DNA of 64,000 nt, taken from assembly GCF_014174405.1 (NCBI RefSeq), contig NZ_JACEGA010000001.1:3202501-3266500 (forward strand). Direction: 5' to 3'. The notes beneath the pieces were generated by a model. It did no database searches, had not been told where the DNA came from, and saw only the letters and a program-made list of their open reading frames with translations. Shown here piece after piece: positions 1 to 10,028 of this stretch (position 1 is the stretch's first letter; every line of letters starts with the position of its first letter). The position numbers were made by a program, and so were the translations under genes. This DNA comes from Variimorphobacter saccharofermentans (lineage in GTDB: Bacteria; Bacillota; Clostridia; Lachnospirales; Lachnospiraceae).

Positions 1-1935
1 TTTATTCTCAAATATACTTGGAAGGGCAACCATTAAAGTGAATGTCTTTGTATTATAATCAATTTTGACCATCCCACCTGCTGTCTCTACAACCTTATTA
101 ATATTCTGTAATCCCATTCCATGGGATGAACTTCTCTTTGTAGAGAGCAATCTGTCTCCTCTCTGTTTTACAGTGCCATTGTAGGTATTTGTGATTTTTA
201 TCAATAACTGATCATTGATATTTCTTGCTTCTACTGCCACATATCGGGTCAGATAGTCTTCTTGTTTTTCACAAGCTTCCATAGCGTTTTCCAGCCCATT
301 ACCGAGAATAATACAAAGGTCAATGTCATCTATGGGAAGCTTCGCCGGTATCTGACAGGTACAGCGAAACAGGATATCCCGTTTCTTAAGGCATAGGGAA
401 TAATAGCCAAGGATAGAGTTGGCCACAATATTTTCACAATACACAGGTAATGGTGCCGGATCAATCTTTTCTACATAATCAGATATAAATTGCTTTAATT
501 CATCGTAACGATTTTCCTCAGAAAGACGTTTAATTACTCCAACAAAGTGGCGGACATCATGGCGGATCGCACGAACTTCATCCATCTGCTCATGAAGTGC
601 ATCATAATACTCAGTCTGTATTGAAATCTGCTCTCTGGCTTTCATAAGACTGGCAGAGGCCACGGCATAATCACGGTGCACATCCGCCGCCTGCATTACC
701 GCAACCATACTAAGTATCATCAAATAGATGGAAAGGGAGAGCAAGAGGGATAAGGACAGATTTAAATAAATACTGCCATTGATGTAATAGCAATCAATAA
801 TAAGTCCGGTAATAGCCAGTACAGTTCCCCAGTAAATCAACATTCCATACCTTTTCATCTGATTACGATTAAAATAGATTTTTAAGGACAGGTATAGTTC
901 TATCGCAAAAGAACACACTGGAAGCAGTATGGTCAAATATCTATTATAGAAACCGCCGGGAATGAACAGGTATAGGAGATACAGAACAATATAATATATT
1001 AAAAAGACCAGCTTTTCCCTGCGGGAGCAAATAATTCCTAAAAGTTCCTGAACTAAAAAGATCAGCAGGTACTTGAATGCAAAGGATACCAAAAACATCA
1101 ACGGATTCATGTCCTCGTATGAAAGATTAAAGAAAAGCTTGTTTTGCCAAAAATGATAGAATTCTGTCGTTAACATGATCCTTACAAGGACGAAGAAACC
1201 AATAACAGGCAGCCAGGTTAAGTGACCCGTTTTCCTATAGGTAAATATGTACAATATAACAAAAATAAAGAAGGAGAACAGCACTGTTCCAAATAGGATC
1301 ATCCTCATATTGTTCCGATTACTAGCCTGCATGATCACTTCATCATAGCTTTGCATAACAGGAGCTATATAGAGGCCTGCAAATCGTGTCGTGGCCACTT
1401 CAATGATAATTTCATGTTCTTTGTTCGCAGAAAGAGTTATTGGATAAAGTTTCGCTTCTGTCGTCGTAAAGATATCGTCCAGGTTCTTTGATATCGTTCC
1501 ACTTTCCGAGGTCAGGCTTCCATCAATATAAATACGGTAAGCGCTCCCAAAATCAGGTATATGGACTGTAACAGGACGAGAAGAAGAAAATCCATTTACT
1601 ATAAGTCGAAAGCTTGCAAAACCATAGGTTGGTAGATAATCACCCTACAATCGGTAGCGTGACCCACAATGAGGTACCGGAAGGTACAGATCAGGAGAAG
1701 CATAAGCTTCATTATCCGTGACTATCAGTTTCTTCCAATAAAACTCCCATTCCCCGTCAAGAATGATACGTTTACCAGTATTGCTCTCAGGTAATTGAAG
1801 CATACCGGTTTCCGCCTTGGGTTGACCGGTAAGCTCATGGTAAAATGCTGTATACAACACCGGTAAATGAGAAACGAGGATTGTAAATACCATTCCCATT
1901 ATGAGCAATATTTCCTTTTTATGAAATCTATTCAT
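1..1935 (-). pseudogene. Sensor histidine kinase of a LytTR-type two-component system, interrupted by an in-frame TAG and cut by the window edge
   Basis: Read on the minus strand, this encodes an N-terminal membrane anchor (residues about 9-30), an extracellular 7TMR-DISM-like sensor region, several membrane segments, a dimerisation helix with the phospho-acceptor motif RHDVRH, and a GHKL ATPase domain with an N-box (GNGLENAMEAC) and a glycine box (GMGLQNI). Kinases of this kind phosphorylate a partner regulator. ATG at 1935 follows GGGGGAAC and overlaps the end of the response-regulator gene by 8 nt, so the two are one operon. A TAG at 1645-1647 falls in the sensor domain after 96 codons, and the same frame then stays open to base 1. 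The codon is therefore a point nonsense mutation or a sequence error, not a gene end. The last residues lie outside the window. Confidence 0.8.
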
Positions 1936-2485
1936 AAGGTTCCCCCATCATATTGGAAAATAGGTAGGTGTAATACTTATCTTTTACACCCTTCCCATCT
2001 GTAAGATGAAATATGAGTATTTTGTTGCTACTCTCGATGTAAAGGATATCCCGATAATCTATGGTTTGTACTGCTCCCTTGTACTGTATGCTGATTTTAA
2101 AATCTCTTTCCTTTCGTAGTTCTTCTAACGCACGATCCAGGATTGCATATAAGCGTTCTTTGTGAAAAGGTTTTTCAATATAGTTAAACGCAAATACCTC
2201 ATAAGCCTGTGGATAATGATCCTTGCTGGACGAATGAAATATTATTTTAACATCCTTCAATCTATCGCGAATTTTCTTCGCTGCTAAAATACCGTCCATT
2301 TCCGGCATATAAATATCTAAAAATAAAAGGTCAACATAGAAATGGTTTTCCAATATTTCTTCCACCAGCATTTTTCCGCTGGTAAAGGTTGTGATATCAA
2401 ATAAGGGGTCATAATCTAAAAGTGCATCGGATAACAACGCAATATCTTCCATATTATCATCGCATATTGCTATTTTAATCGACAT
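1928..2485 (-). CDS. LytTR-family response regulator with a shortened DNA-binding domain
   Basis: 185 residues. A CheY-like receiver domain fills about residues 1-120, with the acidic pair in AICDD, the phospho-aspartate in LFLDIYMPEMDG and the conserved lysine in NYIEKPF. A LytTR DNA-binding domain begins near residue 128 (IDYRDILYIESSNK). LytTR domains normally run about 100 residues. Here only about 55 remain, and the first strand region passes directly into KYYTYLFSNM, which resembles a LytTR C-terminus. I infer an in-frame internal deletion of roughly 45-50 residues that would remove the DNA-recognition part. ATG 2485 is chosen because GGAGG lies just upstream. A longer in-frame ATG at 2536 has no ribosome binding site. 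The gene overlaps the kinase gene. Confidence 0.8.
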   Translation of the reverse strand: MSIKIAICDDNMEDIALLSDALLDYDPLFDITTFTSGKMLVEEILENHFYVDLLFLDIYMPEMDGILAAKKIRDRLKDVKIIFHSSSKDHYPQAYEVFAFNYIEKPFHKERLYAILDRALEELRKERDFKISIQYKGAVQTIDYRDILYIESSNKILIFHLTDGKGVKDKYYTYLFSNMMGEPYE

Positions 2486-2593
2486 ACTTTCCTCCTTTGC
2501 ATTCCTTAATTTGTAATTAACGTAATAATTCCACAATCTCCGTATTTTAGTAAAATATGCTTTAATTTATTATAACATATTTTCTATTGAAAA

Positions 2594-2625
2594 AGCACCC
2601 TCTCCATATAAATGGAAAGAGTGCT
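2594..2625 (-). terminator. Rho-independent terminator of copA
   Basis: AGCACTCTTTCCAT pairs with ATGGAGAGGGTGCT around a short AT loop and is followed on the minus strand by TTTTTC. It lies about 40 nt past the copA stop codon. Confidence 0.85.
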
Positions 2626-2667
2626 CATCAAATGGTCTGAATTATCGGTATCTCAGCTCACAACCTC

Positions 2668-5130
2668 TTAATGATATGCTTTAAATCTCTTTAACCTTAG
2701 TGCATTGGTTACTACAGAGACTGAACTGAAGGCCATGGCTGCAGCTGCAAAAATCGGATTCAGTAATGGTCCACCGAACAGATAAAGGAGACCGGCTGCA
2801 ACAGGTATTCCGGCAGCGTTATAGCCAAATGCCCAGAATAAATTCTGTTTGATATTACGGATAGTACTTTTACTTAAGTGAATTGCGGTAGGAACATCCA
2901 TAAGGTCGCTTCTCATAAGAACGATATCTGCGGATTCCATCGCTACATCCGTACCAGAACCGATTGCAATACCGATATCTGCCTGTACCAGTGCTGGAGC
3001 ATCATTAATTCCGTCGCCAACCATGCATACCATTTTTCCTTCTCCTTGAAGCTTCTTAACCTCATTTGATTTATCCTGAGGAAGCACTTCTGCAAGGACT
3101 CGATCAATTCCCACCTGCTTTGCTATTGCCTCTGCTGTTTTCCGGTTATCGCCTGTAATCATGGCAACTTCGATACCCATAGATTGAAGCTTTTTGATTG
3201 CTTTTGTACTGCTTTCCTTAACAACATCGGCTACTGCGATGATACCCGCAAGCTTATTTTCCATTGCAACATACATTGGAGTCTTACCTTCTCCTGCAAG
3301 CTGATCGGATGTTGTCTTGAACTCTTCTAATGATATTTTTCTGCTATCCATCAGCTTTTTATTACCAATTAATACATGGATATCATCAATTACTACTTCA
3401 ATTCCATGACCCGGAATTGCCTCAAACTTTTCTATTTGTTTCAACTCCAAGTATTCCATCTCAGCACGGCGAACAATCGCTTCTCCAAGAGGATGCTCGG
3501 AGCCCTTTTCTCCAGAGGCTGCAATTTGAAGAAGCCTCTCTCTTTGTATCCCTGCAGTTGTTATTATATCAGTTACCTCCGGTTTTCCCTCCGTAATCGT
3601 TCCTGTTTTATCGAATACGATTGTATTAATCTTATGAGTGGTTTCTAATGCCTCGCCACCCTTAATTAATATACCATTTTCGGCTCCCTTGCCAGTAGCA
3701 ACCATAATTGCCGTAGGTGTAGCAAGACCCAGAGCACAAGGACAAGCAATAACCAGTATCGATATAAATATCGTTAATGAGAAGGCTAAGGAATGTCCTG
3801 TAAGGAACCATGCCAAGAAAGCAATAGCTGCGATCGTACATACAACGGGTACAAAGTATCCGGATACAATATCCGCCATCTGAGCGATCGGTGCCTTGGA
3901 GCCCTGAGCATCCTCCACCAGCTTTATAATCTGTGCTAAAGCCGTATCGCTTCCTACTTTCGTTGCCTTGAACTTAATCATACCATTCTTGTTGATACTT
4001 GCAGCAAATACCTTATCTCCTGCCTTCTTATCAACTGGCATGCTTTCACCAGTTAACATTGCTTCATCAATTGAGGTATTCCCTTCTAGAACAACGCCAT
4101 CCACCGGAATTTTATCGCCGGGTTTTACTAAAATGATATCTCCGATTTCAACTTCATCAATCGGTACTTCCATCTCTTTTCCATCTTCGATTACTATTGC
4201 TGTCTTAGGAGCAAGACCCATCAGTTTCTTAATCGCCTCAGAGGTTTTTCCCTTTGATACTGCTTCTAAGGATTTACCAAGTAAAATCAAGGCAATAATT
4301 ACACCAGCAGTTTCATAATATAATGATTCTACAGCCATATGATCGCCCTGAATAATTCGATACGTGTTATATAAGCTGAATAATATGGCAGACGAAGTTC
4401 CGATGGCTACTAATGAATCCATATTCGGGCTTCTTTGAATCAAGGCTTTGAAACCCACTGTATAGAATTTATATCCGGCTATAATAATTGGTAGAGTAAG
4501 CGATACCTGTAATAAAGCAAATCTCAGGGGATACATCATCGGATTTAATGTCATTGGTATCGGGAACGGCCACCAGGATACCATAGGAACCATGGCAAAG
4601 TACAAAAGGGGAAGTCCAAAAACAGATGCAACAATAAACTTTATCCAGAGTGTCTTAATCTCTTTTTCCTTGCGAAGCTTATCTTCATCCACCGTATTTT
4701 TATCAATTTCTAATGCCTTATATCCTGTTTTCTCAATACATTGCTTTATCGCAGAAAGCCTGAGCTTCTGCGTATCATATTCAACCGTTGCCTTTTCCGT
4801 AGCCAGATTAACCGTTACTTTATTAACGCCCTCTAGCTTTGCGATAGCTTTTTCAACCCTCTGTGCACAGGCTGCACAAGTCATCCCGCCGATAGGAATT
4901 GTTACTTTATTCCCTTTACTTTCTTCAATCACACCATATCCAGCGAGTTCTACCGCTTCTTTAATCGCAGTCATGGAGGTTGTCTGATCATCAAATTCTA
5001 CAGATAATTTCTCGGTAGCAAAGTTCACGTTTGCATTTGCTACACCCTCCAGCTTACTGACTGCTTTCTGTACTCTCTGTGCACAGGCCGCACAAGTCAT
5101 ACCACTAATCTTTATCGTTTCTTTATTCAT
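2668..5130 (-). CDS. copA: Copper-translocating P1B-type ATPase
   Basis: 820 residues, normal for a CopA with two metal-binding domains. Two heavy-metal-associated domains (residues about 4-70 and 76-143) each carry GMTCAACAQRV. The membrane metal site CPC is in VIACPCALGLATPTA. The phosphorylation motif DKTGTIT, the TGE actuator loop (MLTGESMPV), HP (SEHPLGEA) and the hinge GDGINDAP are all present. The CPC/HMA combination is typical of monovalent copper export across the cytoplasmic membrane, driven by ATP. No chaperone (copZ) or CsoR/CopY regulator gene lies beside it, so any regulator is elsewhere. It has its own terminator and appears to be a single-gene unit. The start follows AAGGACG. 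Confidence 0.95.
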   Translation of the reverse strand: MNKETIKISGMTCAACAQRVQKAVSKLEGVANANVNFATEKLSVEFDDQTTSMTAIKEAVELAGYGVIEESKGNKVTIPIGGMTCAACAQRVEKAIAKLEGVNKVTVNLATEKATVEYDTQKLRLSAIKQCIEKTGYKALEIDKNTVDEDKLRKEKEIKTLWIKFIVASVFGLPLLYFAMVPMVSWWPFPIPMTLNPMMYPLRFALLQVSLTLPIIIAGYKFYTVGFKALIQRSPNMDSLVAIGTSSAILFSLYNTYRIIQGDHMAVESLYYETAGVIIALILLGKSLEAVSKGKTSEAIKKLMGLAPKTAIVIEDGKEMEVPIDEVEIGDIILVKPGDKIPVDGVVLEGNTSIDEAMLTGESMPVDKKAGDKVFAASINKNGMIKFKATKVGSDTALAQIIKLVEDAQGSKAPIAQMADIVSGYFVPVVCTIAAIAFLAWFLTGHSLAFSLTIFISILVIACPCALGLATPTAIMVATGKGAENGILIKGGEALETTHKINTIVFDKTGTITEGKPEVTDIITTAGIQRERLLQIAASGEKGSEHPLGEAIVRRAEMEYLELKQIEKFEAIPGHGIEVVIDDIHVLIGNKKLMDSRKISLEEFKTTSDQLAGEGKTPMYVAMENKLAGIIAVADVVKESSTKAIKKLQSMGIEVAMITGDNRKTAEAIAKQVGIDRVLAEVLPQDKSNEVKKLQGEGKMVCMVGDGINDAPALVQADIGIAIGSGTDVAMESADIVLMRSDLMDVPTAIHLSKSTIRNIKQNLFWAFGYNAAGIPVAAGLLYLFGGPLLNPIFAAAAMAFSSVSVVTNALRLKRFKAYH

Positions 5131-5354
5131 AAGGTTCGTCCTTTCTTAGAAGCATCTATATTCACAATCCGTCTTACAAACCACATTTATGTCTTATAGA
5201 TAAGCCATATCTTGAAGTTTATAATAGAAGCTTTCCATAAGTAATCCTAGTTCATAACTATTATATACTTCGAATATGAAGATTTTATGGAGTTTTCTAT
5301 AAGTCATTCATTTATTTTATATAAAATGATATTGAGGAATACCTTATTATATAA

Positions 5355-5414
5355 AAAATCAACCAGTATCTTTAGCCTTTCATTACTTCTGACTAAAGAT
5401 TTACTGATTGATTT
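5355..5414. terminator. Bidirectional terminator-like hairpin between copA and the SLH gene
   Basis: An imperfect inverted repeat, AATCAACCAGTATCTTTAG against CTAAAGATTTACTGATTGATT, is flanked by A- and T-rich tracts on both sides. It lies downstream of the SLH-protein gene. The rest of 5131-5487 is AT-rich leader DNA of copA. A TATAAT-like -10 can be read on the minus strand near 5262, but no clear -35 was found. Confidence 0.6.
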
Positions 5415-5487
5415 TAATTATAAATCATATTCAAGGTTTGATAAAGAGTTAAGTTAATATGAGATTTTCTTTTACTGTTATAATAGC

Positions 5488-8400
5488 TTATTCATTTTCC
5501 TTGGTTCTTCTCACGCCATTTTCGTCTACCTCATACCCATCCACCTTCGTACTAACTGCAAGGGAGCCATCGGTCTTGAAGTAATACCATTTCTCATTAA
5601 TCTCCAGCCATGAGTTGGATACCATTATGCCATCCTTATAATACAAGCGCTGCCCGGCATCGTTCACAACCCATCCCTGTGCTGTAGCGGGGTCAATGCT
5701 CAGCTTAATGTACCGGTGCAGCATTGCCGCAACCTCACCACGGGTCGCATTACTTCTTGAACTAAACCTGCTGTCACTTCTACTCATCACGATGCCCGCC
5801 TGTTGCATAGAGGTTACTGCCTCCTTATAGGTACTTCCGGTGAGATCAGCATCTGCAAAGGATATTGCCTCTCGGATAACAGGAAGCGTATAACCGGTTG
5901 CTTTCGCATAATTACTGAGTATCAATGCAACTTCCTCACGGGTAACAGCCTGATCCGGTGCACCCTTACCACTGCTAACCTCGCTTATGATACTGTTCTT
6001 ATAAGCCCATTCCATATATGGTGCATAATACTGATCGGCTTCGACATCCGTAAATAAATCGGTCTTGTACTTACTTACATCCACTCCTGCCATCCTTCCC
6101 AGGGCTGTAACCAACGTTCCCCGACTGATTGCCATATTCGGTGAGAAGGTTGTAGTTGTGGTACCATCAATGAGTCCTCTCCCTGCCACATAGTCAATGG
6201 ATTCTTTCGCCCAATGAGTAGAGATATCTGTATATTTCTCCTTTGGCGTCGAATAACCAACACCGTATACTGAAAAATGATTACTGTCAAACATTATGCT
6301 CCCACTGTTCGTATCATAGGCGGAAGACTCTATACGGGTCGCTTTACCACTTTTGTCCACATACACTCCGAATAAATGGCTCACATTCTCTTTCTTACCA
6401 GGAGTGTAGGGAATTGACAGGGTAGCATTTCCCTTACCAAGGGAAGTAATGTGAACCGTCTTACCCTTCTTCACATAGCTAATGGTAATATTGTATACCG
6501 GTCTTTTTCCTATCATTGTCTTCGCATCACCAGTAAGACCGGTTACTGGCTCGATATGGATGGTAATATCCCCGGTACTCTGCTTCTGTATCTCCTTTAT
6601 GGCTTCCAGATCAAGACACAGTCTATACAAATCACATTCTATTTCCAATGTTGATACCTCAATCGTCGTCAATTGTGTCAATATATCCTGTGACAATACC
6701 ACACTAAGTGAGTCAGTTCCAGCGGGCCTGCTGATCGAAAGCAAGATGCTGATACCGTCTTCGGCTTTGCCCTGTTTTACTGATTCTGTCTGTGCTTTCG
6801 CCATCGTATTAGCAACGATTTTCTTTGAAATTACTGCCGTAGCAGAGTTGTCGGCTCCTTTCTTGGCTTTTATATAAGCCTTTCCTATCGTAGGCAGATT
6901 CGACTTAAATATCGACTTAGTCTCTTTAGAAGGTGTATTACTTGTGGTTTCGGTACTACCTCCAGCGCCACCGGAGCTGACATTACTCTGGAATATAGTT
7001 AAATGAATCGTGTAGTTCTTCGTGGTAATCCCATCCTCGGCAGTCACCGAAACTATTGCATCACCGGGCAAGCTCTGTGGCTTCGTAATTGTTACTGTGG
7101 CATGTGGATCCTCCGATACTGCTCCAACCAATACGGAACGGGTGCCAGAAGGTAGTGTCATTTGATATTCCGTGATATTTGGATCAAATTCGTTGATCGG
7201 GTTCCCATTTACCGTAAGATGGCTCAATAAGGCATTGCTGGATGGAGTATAGCTATTCACAATGTTGACATTAAGGGTAACCGGTTTTCCCATATCAAAG
7301 GAAATAATAAATGGCAATACATCACCTTCTGAAACTCCAAGCCCATTGATATAGCTGCTTTTAATAGTCAATGCGTTTCCGGAGACAGCATAAGCCTCAG
7401 TTGGCAATGAGACTGAGCCATATACTACATCCGTAATGGTACTATTCGCGTTCCTGGTGATAGCAGTGCTTATATCATCCGATGCGTTAAGATCATAGCT
7501 GATACTTGTCGGACTGATTGTTGCATCTAACGGAATAACCATAATAGGCTGACTCACCGATTTATTGTATAGTGTGCAGGTGATGGTGACTGCGCTGCCA
7601 CTTACGGAAACTGCTTCTCCATTTGCTGGTGTAGTGACAATCCCATTGCTAATAAACTCATGAAAGGCTACCTCCTCTGATGAATTATCACTCCTATTTA
7701 ATATCACCTTAAGCCCGGTAAGATCAAGAGCTTCTCCTTCTATGTAAGTGAGCTTGATTGGCTCATTCTCAATGCTTATGGAAGTTACAGCAGATTCCAT
7801 GGTCTGTTCAACGCCACCCCCGTTATAAGGACGCTGATAGGTTACTCCGTAATCTATATCATTTACAGTGACTGTAATAAGTTTACCGTCAATGGAAGCC
7901 GGGAGCCAAAGATATAACAAGCCATCATCATCTGTTGATATACTTTCGATACCATAGTCTATCCCGCCAATGTTGGCCGCTGTAACGAATTGATTCGGTT
8001 GTCCAGGTATCGTTAGCTTAACGAGAGAGAGAGCCTCTCCGGCACTGTTGACAGGAGTACTGATGAATAATGATTTAACTGTTCCACCGTTAATCGTGAC
8101 TGTATTATGATGTAAAAACATACTATCTCCAATATAATTGGCAATGACTGTACCACCGTTGATTATAATATTACCGGCAGTACCTTCTGCTCCTGTGCCG
8201 CCACCAATACCCGTAGCAGATACCTCTCCATTGGAAATCACCGTACCGCTTTCGATAATCAGTGTACCGTCTGTAGTGTTAATTCCTGCGCCGTAGCCAT
8301 TATATCCTCCCTTTATATTAGTACCTATTTCAAGCTTGCCAGTTGAAGGATTACTACTATCCATAATTGTTAATATAACATTGTTTGCTATCTTAATACC

Positions 8401-8679
8401 ATTCTCTTTACCAGCAGTTATAAAAATCTTCATATGATGTCCGTTAAGGTCGAGTGTCACATTTCGCCCTACCGTCAGTTGGTTTGTGATATCTAGGATA
8501 TCACTCTCCAGAACAACATTGCCGGATCCTCCTGTCCCCAAAGCGGCTGACAAAGCCTCTTTTGTACTCACCCCTACAGTCTCTGTTGCATCCGCCGCTA
8601 TAGCTGTTGTTGGTAGTATGGTAAACAACATTGCAATACACAACAAAAGGCTTAAGATTCGCTTATGCTTCTTATTCAT
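5488..8679 (-). CDS. Secreted multidomain surface protein with Ig-like, X2, cadherin-like and SLH domains
   Basis: 1063 residues. A signal peptide (KKHKRILSLLLCIAMLF, cleavage near TTAIAA) is followed by a glycine- and asparagine-rich region with INGGTV repeats that look like a right-handed beta-helix (about 35-210). Next come a bacterial Ig-like domain (about 295-380), an X2-like domain (DATISPTSISYDLN, about 382-475), a cadherin-like beta-sandwich (NALLSHLTVNG to KNYTIHLTI, about 478-560), an uncharacterised region, and three SLH repeats (about 815-1000, starting YTDISTHWAKESIDYVA). The C-terminus has two choline-binding-type repeats (GWVVNDAGQRLYYKDG, WYYFKTDGSLAV). SLH domains bind secondary cell-wall polymers, so the protein is probably displayed on the cell surface. 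No catalytic motif was recognised. AAGGAGTG precedes ATG 8679, and a hairpin repeat lies 31 nt upstream. Confidence 0.85.
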   Translation of the reverse strand: MNKKHKRILSLLLCIAMLFTILPTTAIAADATETVGVSTKEALSAALGTGGSGNVVLESDILDITNQLTVGRNVTLDLNGHHMKIFITAGKENGIKIANNVILTIMDSSNPSTGKLEIGTNIKGGYNGYGAGINTTDGTLIIESGTVISNGEVSATGIGGGTGAEGTAGNIIINGGTVIANYIGDSMFLHHNTVTINGGTVKSLFISTPVNSAGEALSLVKLTIPGQPNQFVTAANIGGIDYGIESISTDDDGLLYLWLPASIDGKLITVTVNDIDYGVTYQRPYNGGGVEQTMESAVTSISIENEPIKLTYIEGEALDLTGLKVILNRSDNSSEEVAFHEFISNGIVTTPANGEAVSVSGSAVTITCTLYNKSVSQPIMVIPLDATISPTSISYDLNASDDISTAITRNANSTITDVVYGSVSLPTEAYAVSGNALTIKSSYINGLGVSEGDVLPFIISFDMGKPVTLNVNIVNSYTPSSNALLSHLTVNGNPINEFDPNITEYQMTLPSGTRSVLVGAVSEDPHATVTITKPQSLPGDAIVSVTAEDGITTKNYTIHLTIFQSNVSSGGAGGSTETTSNTPSKETKSIFKSNLPTIGKAYIKAKKGADNSATAVISKKIVANTMAKAQTESVKQGKAEDGISILLSISRPAGTDSLSVVLSQDILTQLTTIEVSTLEIECDLYRLCLDLEAIKEIQKQSTGDITIHIEPVTGLTGDAKTMIGKRPVYNITISYVKKGKTVHITSLGKGNATLSIPYTPGKKENVSHLFGVYVDKSGKATRIESSAYDTNSGSIMFDSNHFSVYGVGYSTPKEKYTDISTHWAKESIDYVAGRGLIDGTTTTTFSPNMAISRGTLVTALGRMAGVDVSKYKTDLFTDVEADQYYAPYMEWAYKNSIISEVSSGKGAPDQAVTREEVALILSNYAKATGYTLPVIREAISFADADLTGSTYKEAVTSMQQAGIVMSRSDSRFSSRSNATRGEVAAMLHRYIKLSIDPATAQGWVVNDAGQRLYYKDGIMVSNSWLEINEKWYYFKTDGSLAVSTKVDGYEVDENGVRRTKENE

Positions 8680-8710
8680 ACTTTCACTCCTTATTGTATT
8701 AACCTTTATT

Positions 8711-8793
8711 AGGCAATTGCGGAACTCTTAGGATATCTTAATAACAGAAAATTCGCAAAGCGTACTTTCTGTTATATAGTTTCGCAATTACCT
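8711..8793 (-). repeat. Modular hairpin repeat, copy 1 (hairpin A only, inverted orientation)
   Basis: Terminal inverted repeats AGGCAATTGCGGAACT and AGTTTCGCAATTACCT bracket an internal hairpin (AACAGAAAATTCGC with GCGTACTTTCTGTT). Its reverse complement matches the 58405-58593 copy on both flanks of that copy's hairpin B, so hairpin B is cleanly absent here. The element ends 31 nt before the SLH-gene start codon, within its probable leader. Confidence 0.85.
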
Positions 8794-9435
8794 ATGAAAC
8801 TTTATGATTCGAATAATATTAGAAAAATCATATGACTATGATTCGTTCTGGTAATGAAGTTTCAATTTCTTCCACTCTATTAATATATCGAAAAAAATAA
8901 CTCAAAACACAAAATGGCGAAATTAACGCCTCTAATGCCGAAATTAACATAAAGGATTAAAAGAGAACCCTTTTGGTTTTATATTATCAGGCTATGTCTC
9001 GACGATTCAAAACCTGCACAACAGGTCGATGCATATCACATAAAATTCCTCATCAACGCCTTGATAAGCGAACGAAATTGTCCTGCATAAATTTCCTGTT
9101 GCTTTCGATATGTATTCTAAGGATGTGTATAATTCTTGCTTGTGCTTCATGGCCTGCCGAAAATATTTCGTTGAACTGTAATCCTCCCCAGGCAACGCGG
9201 GTTTAAAAAGACAGATGGGCTAATATATGGGATATCTCGTTTATGTATGCATTAAAGGTACTATTGATTTGATTAATATCTTCTGCTAAATCTCCTAAAA
9301 AATTAAAATGATCAATGTCAATATTGATATCCAGATTACCACAAAGCATATCAATAAATCATATTCGAACTTGTGTTCTGTTATGTTATATGGTATACTT
9401 ACATTAATCAGTTTATAAGAATTAAAGGAGGGTTT
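8794..9435. other. Intergenic stretch with no supported gene
   Basis: AT-rich DNA. Two short near-repeats of the form GCGAAATTAAC lie at about 8910-8950. A 62-codon minus-strand frame at 9007-9195 has only a TTG start, no ribosome binding site and no recognisable domain, so it is not called. The far right holds the upstream region of the next gene. Confidence 0.5.
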
Positions 9436-9977
9436 ATGAAAACTTTACTGAAACTTATGAAAAAGCACAAAGCTGAAATTCCAACTGATAAATTGATGTT
9501 GTTTGAAGATTTAGTACAAACATATCATGGAGACGAACGTGAGGAAAAGTTTCTAAAAGCGATGGAGGAGCAACTCACCAAGGAACAACGTTTCCGACTA
9601 TTCGAACAACACGGAGCATGCAGTGGCACTAGATACGATAAAGATCGTACAGCCTTCTCACTTGAACACGCTGATAAGCCTCTAGTGGAAAGACTGGAGC
9701 TATTTACACGTACTTTTGGCAGAACTGCTGTTTTGAATGATGATAATACCATAACAGTAAAGTTTGCATGTAAGCATGGATATTATAAGCATGCGCCAAA
9801 GGGTAATTTCCGTCAACTTGCTACTATTGAAACTTATTTCGAAAGATGCGCAGGAGGGCGCTTATATGAGCTCCAAAAAGCATTGGGTATTAAACTGAAA
9901 ATTATTCTGTTGACGTGTCTCCTCTTAGCGCAAATATTCTTAACCCTGTTATATTTACCTTTGAGATAGTAGCTTAA
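9436..9977 (+). pseudogene. Uncharacterised small cytoplasmic protein (DUF6144-like), frameshifted near its C-terminus
   Basis: The start ATG 9436 follows AAAGGAGGG. The first 155 residues look like a soluble protein with conserved-looking cysteine and aromatic motifs (HGACSGTRYDKDR, FACKHGYYKHAPKG, YFERCAGGRLYELQKALGIK). I associate it tentatively with DUF6144 and know no function. As written, the frame ends at 9969 with an odd hydrophobic tail. A shift near 9904-9905 instead gives SVDVSPLSANILNPVIFTFE followed by IVA and a stop at 9977, which reads like a genuine C-terminus. A one-base loss, or a sequence error, is the simplest explanation. It converges on the XRE-type gene across a shared terminator. 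Confidence 0.65.
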
Positions 9978-9984
9978 CTAACAT

Positions 9985-10025
9985 AAAAACCTTCCCTGTA
10001 CTTTGGCGAGTCCGGGAAGGTTTTT
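9985..10025. terminator. Bidirectional terminator between converging genes
   Basis: AAAAACCTTCCC pairs perfectly with GGGAAGGTTTTT around a 17-nt loop, giving T-tracts in both directions. It separates the 9436 gene from the XRE-type gene. Confidence 0.9.
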
Positions 10026-10028
10026 ATC

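Noticed and set aside
9007..9195. 62-codon minus-strand frame
   Set aside because: It has only a TTG start, no ribosome binding site and no recognisable domain.
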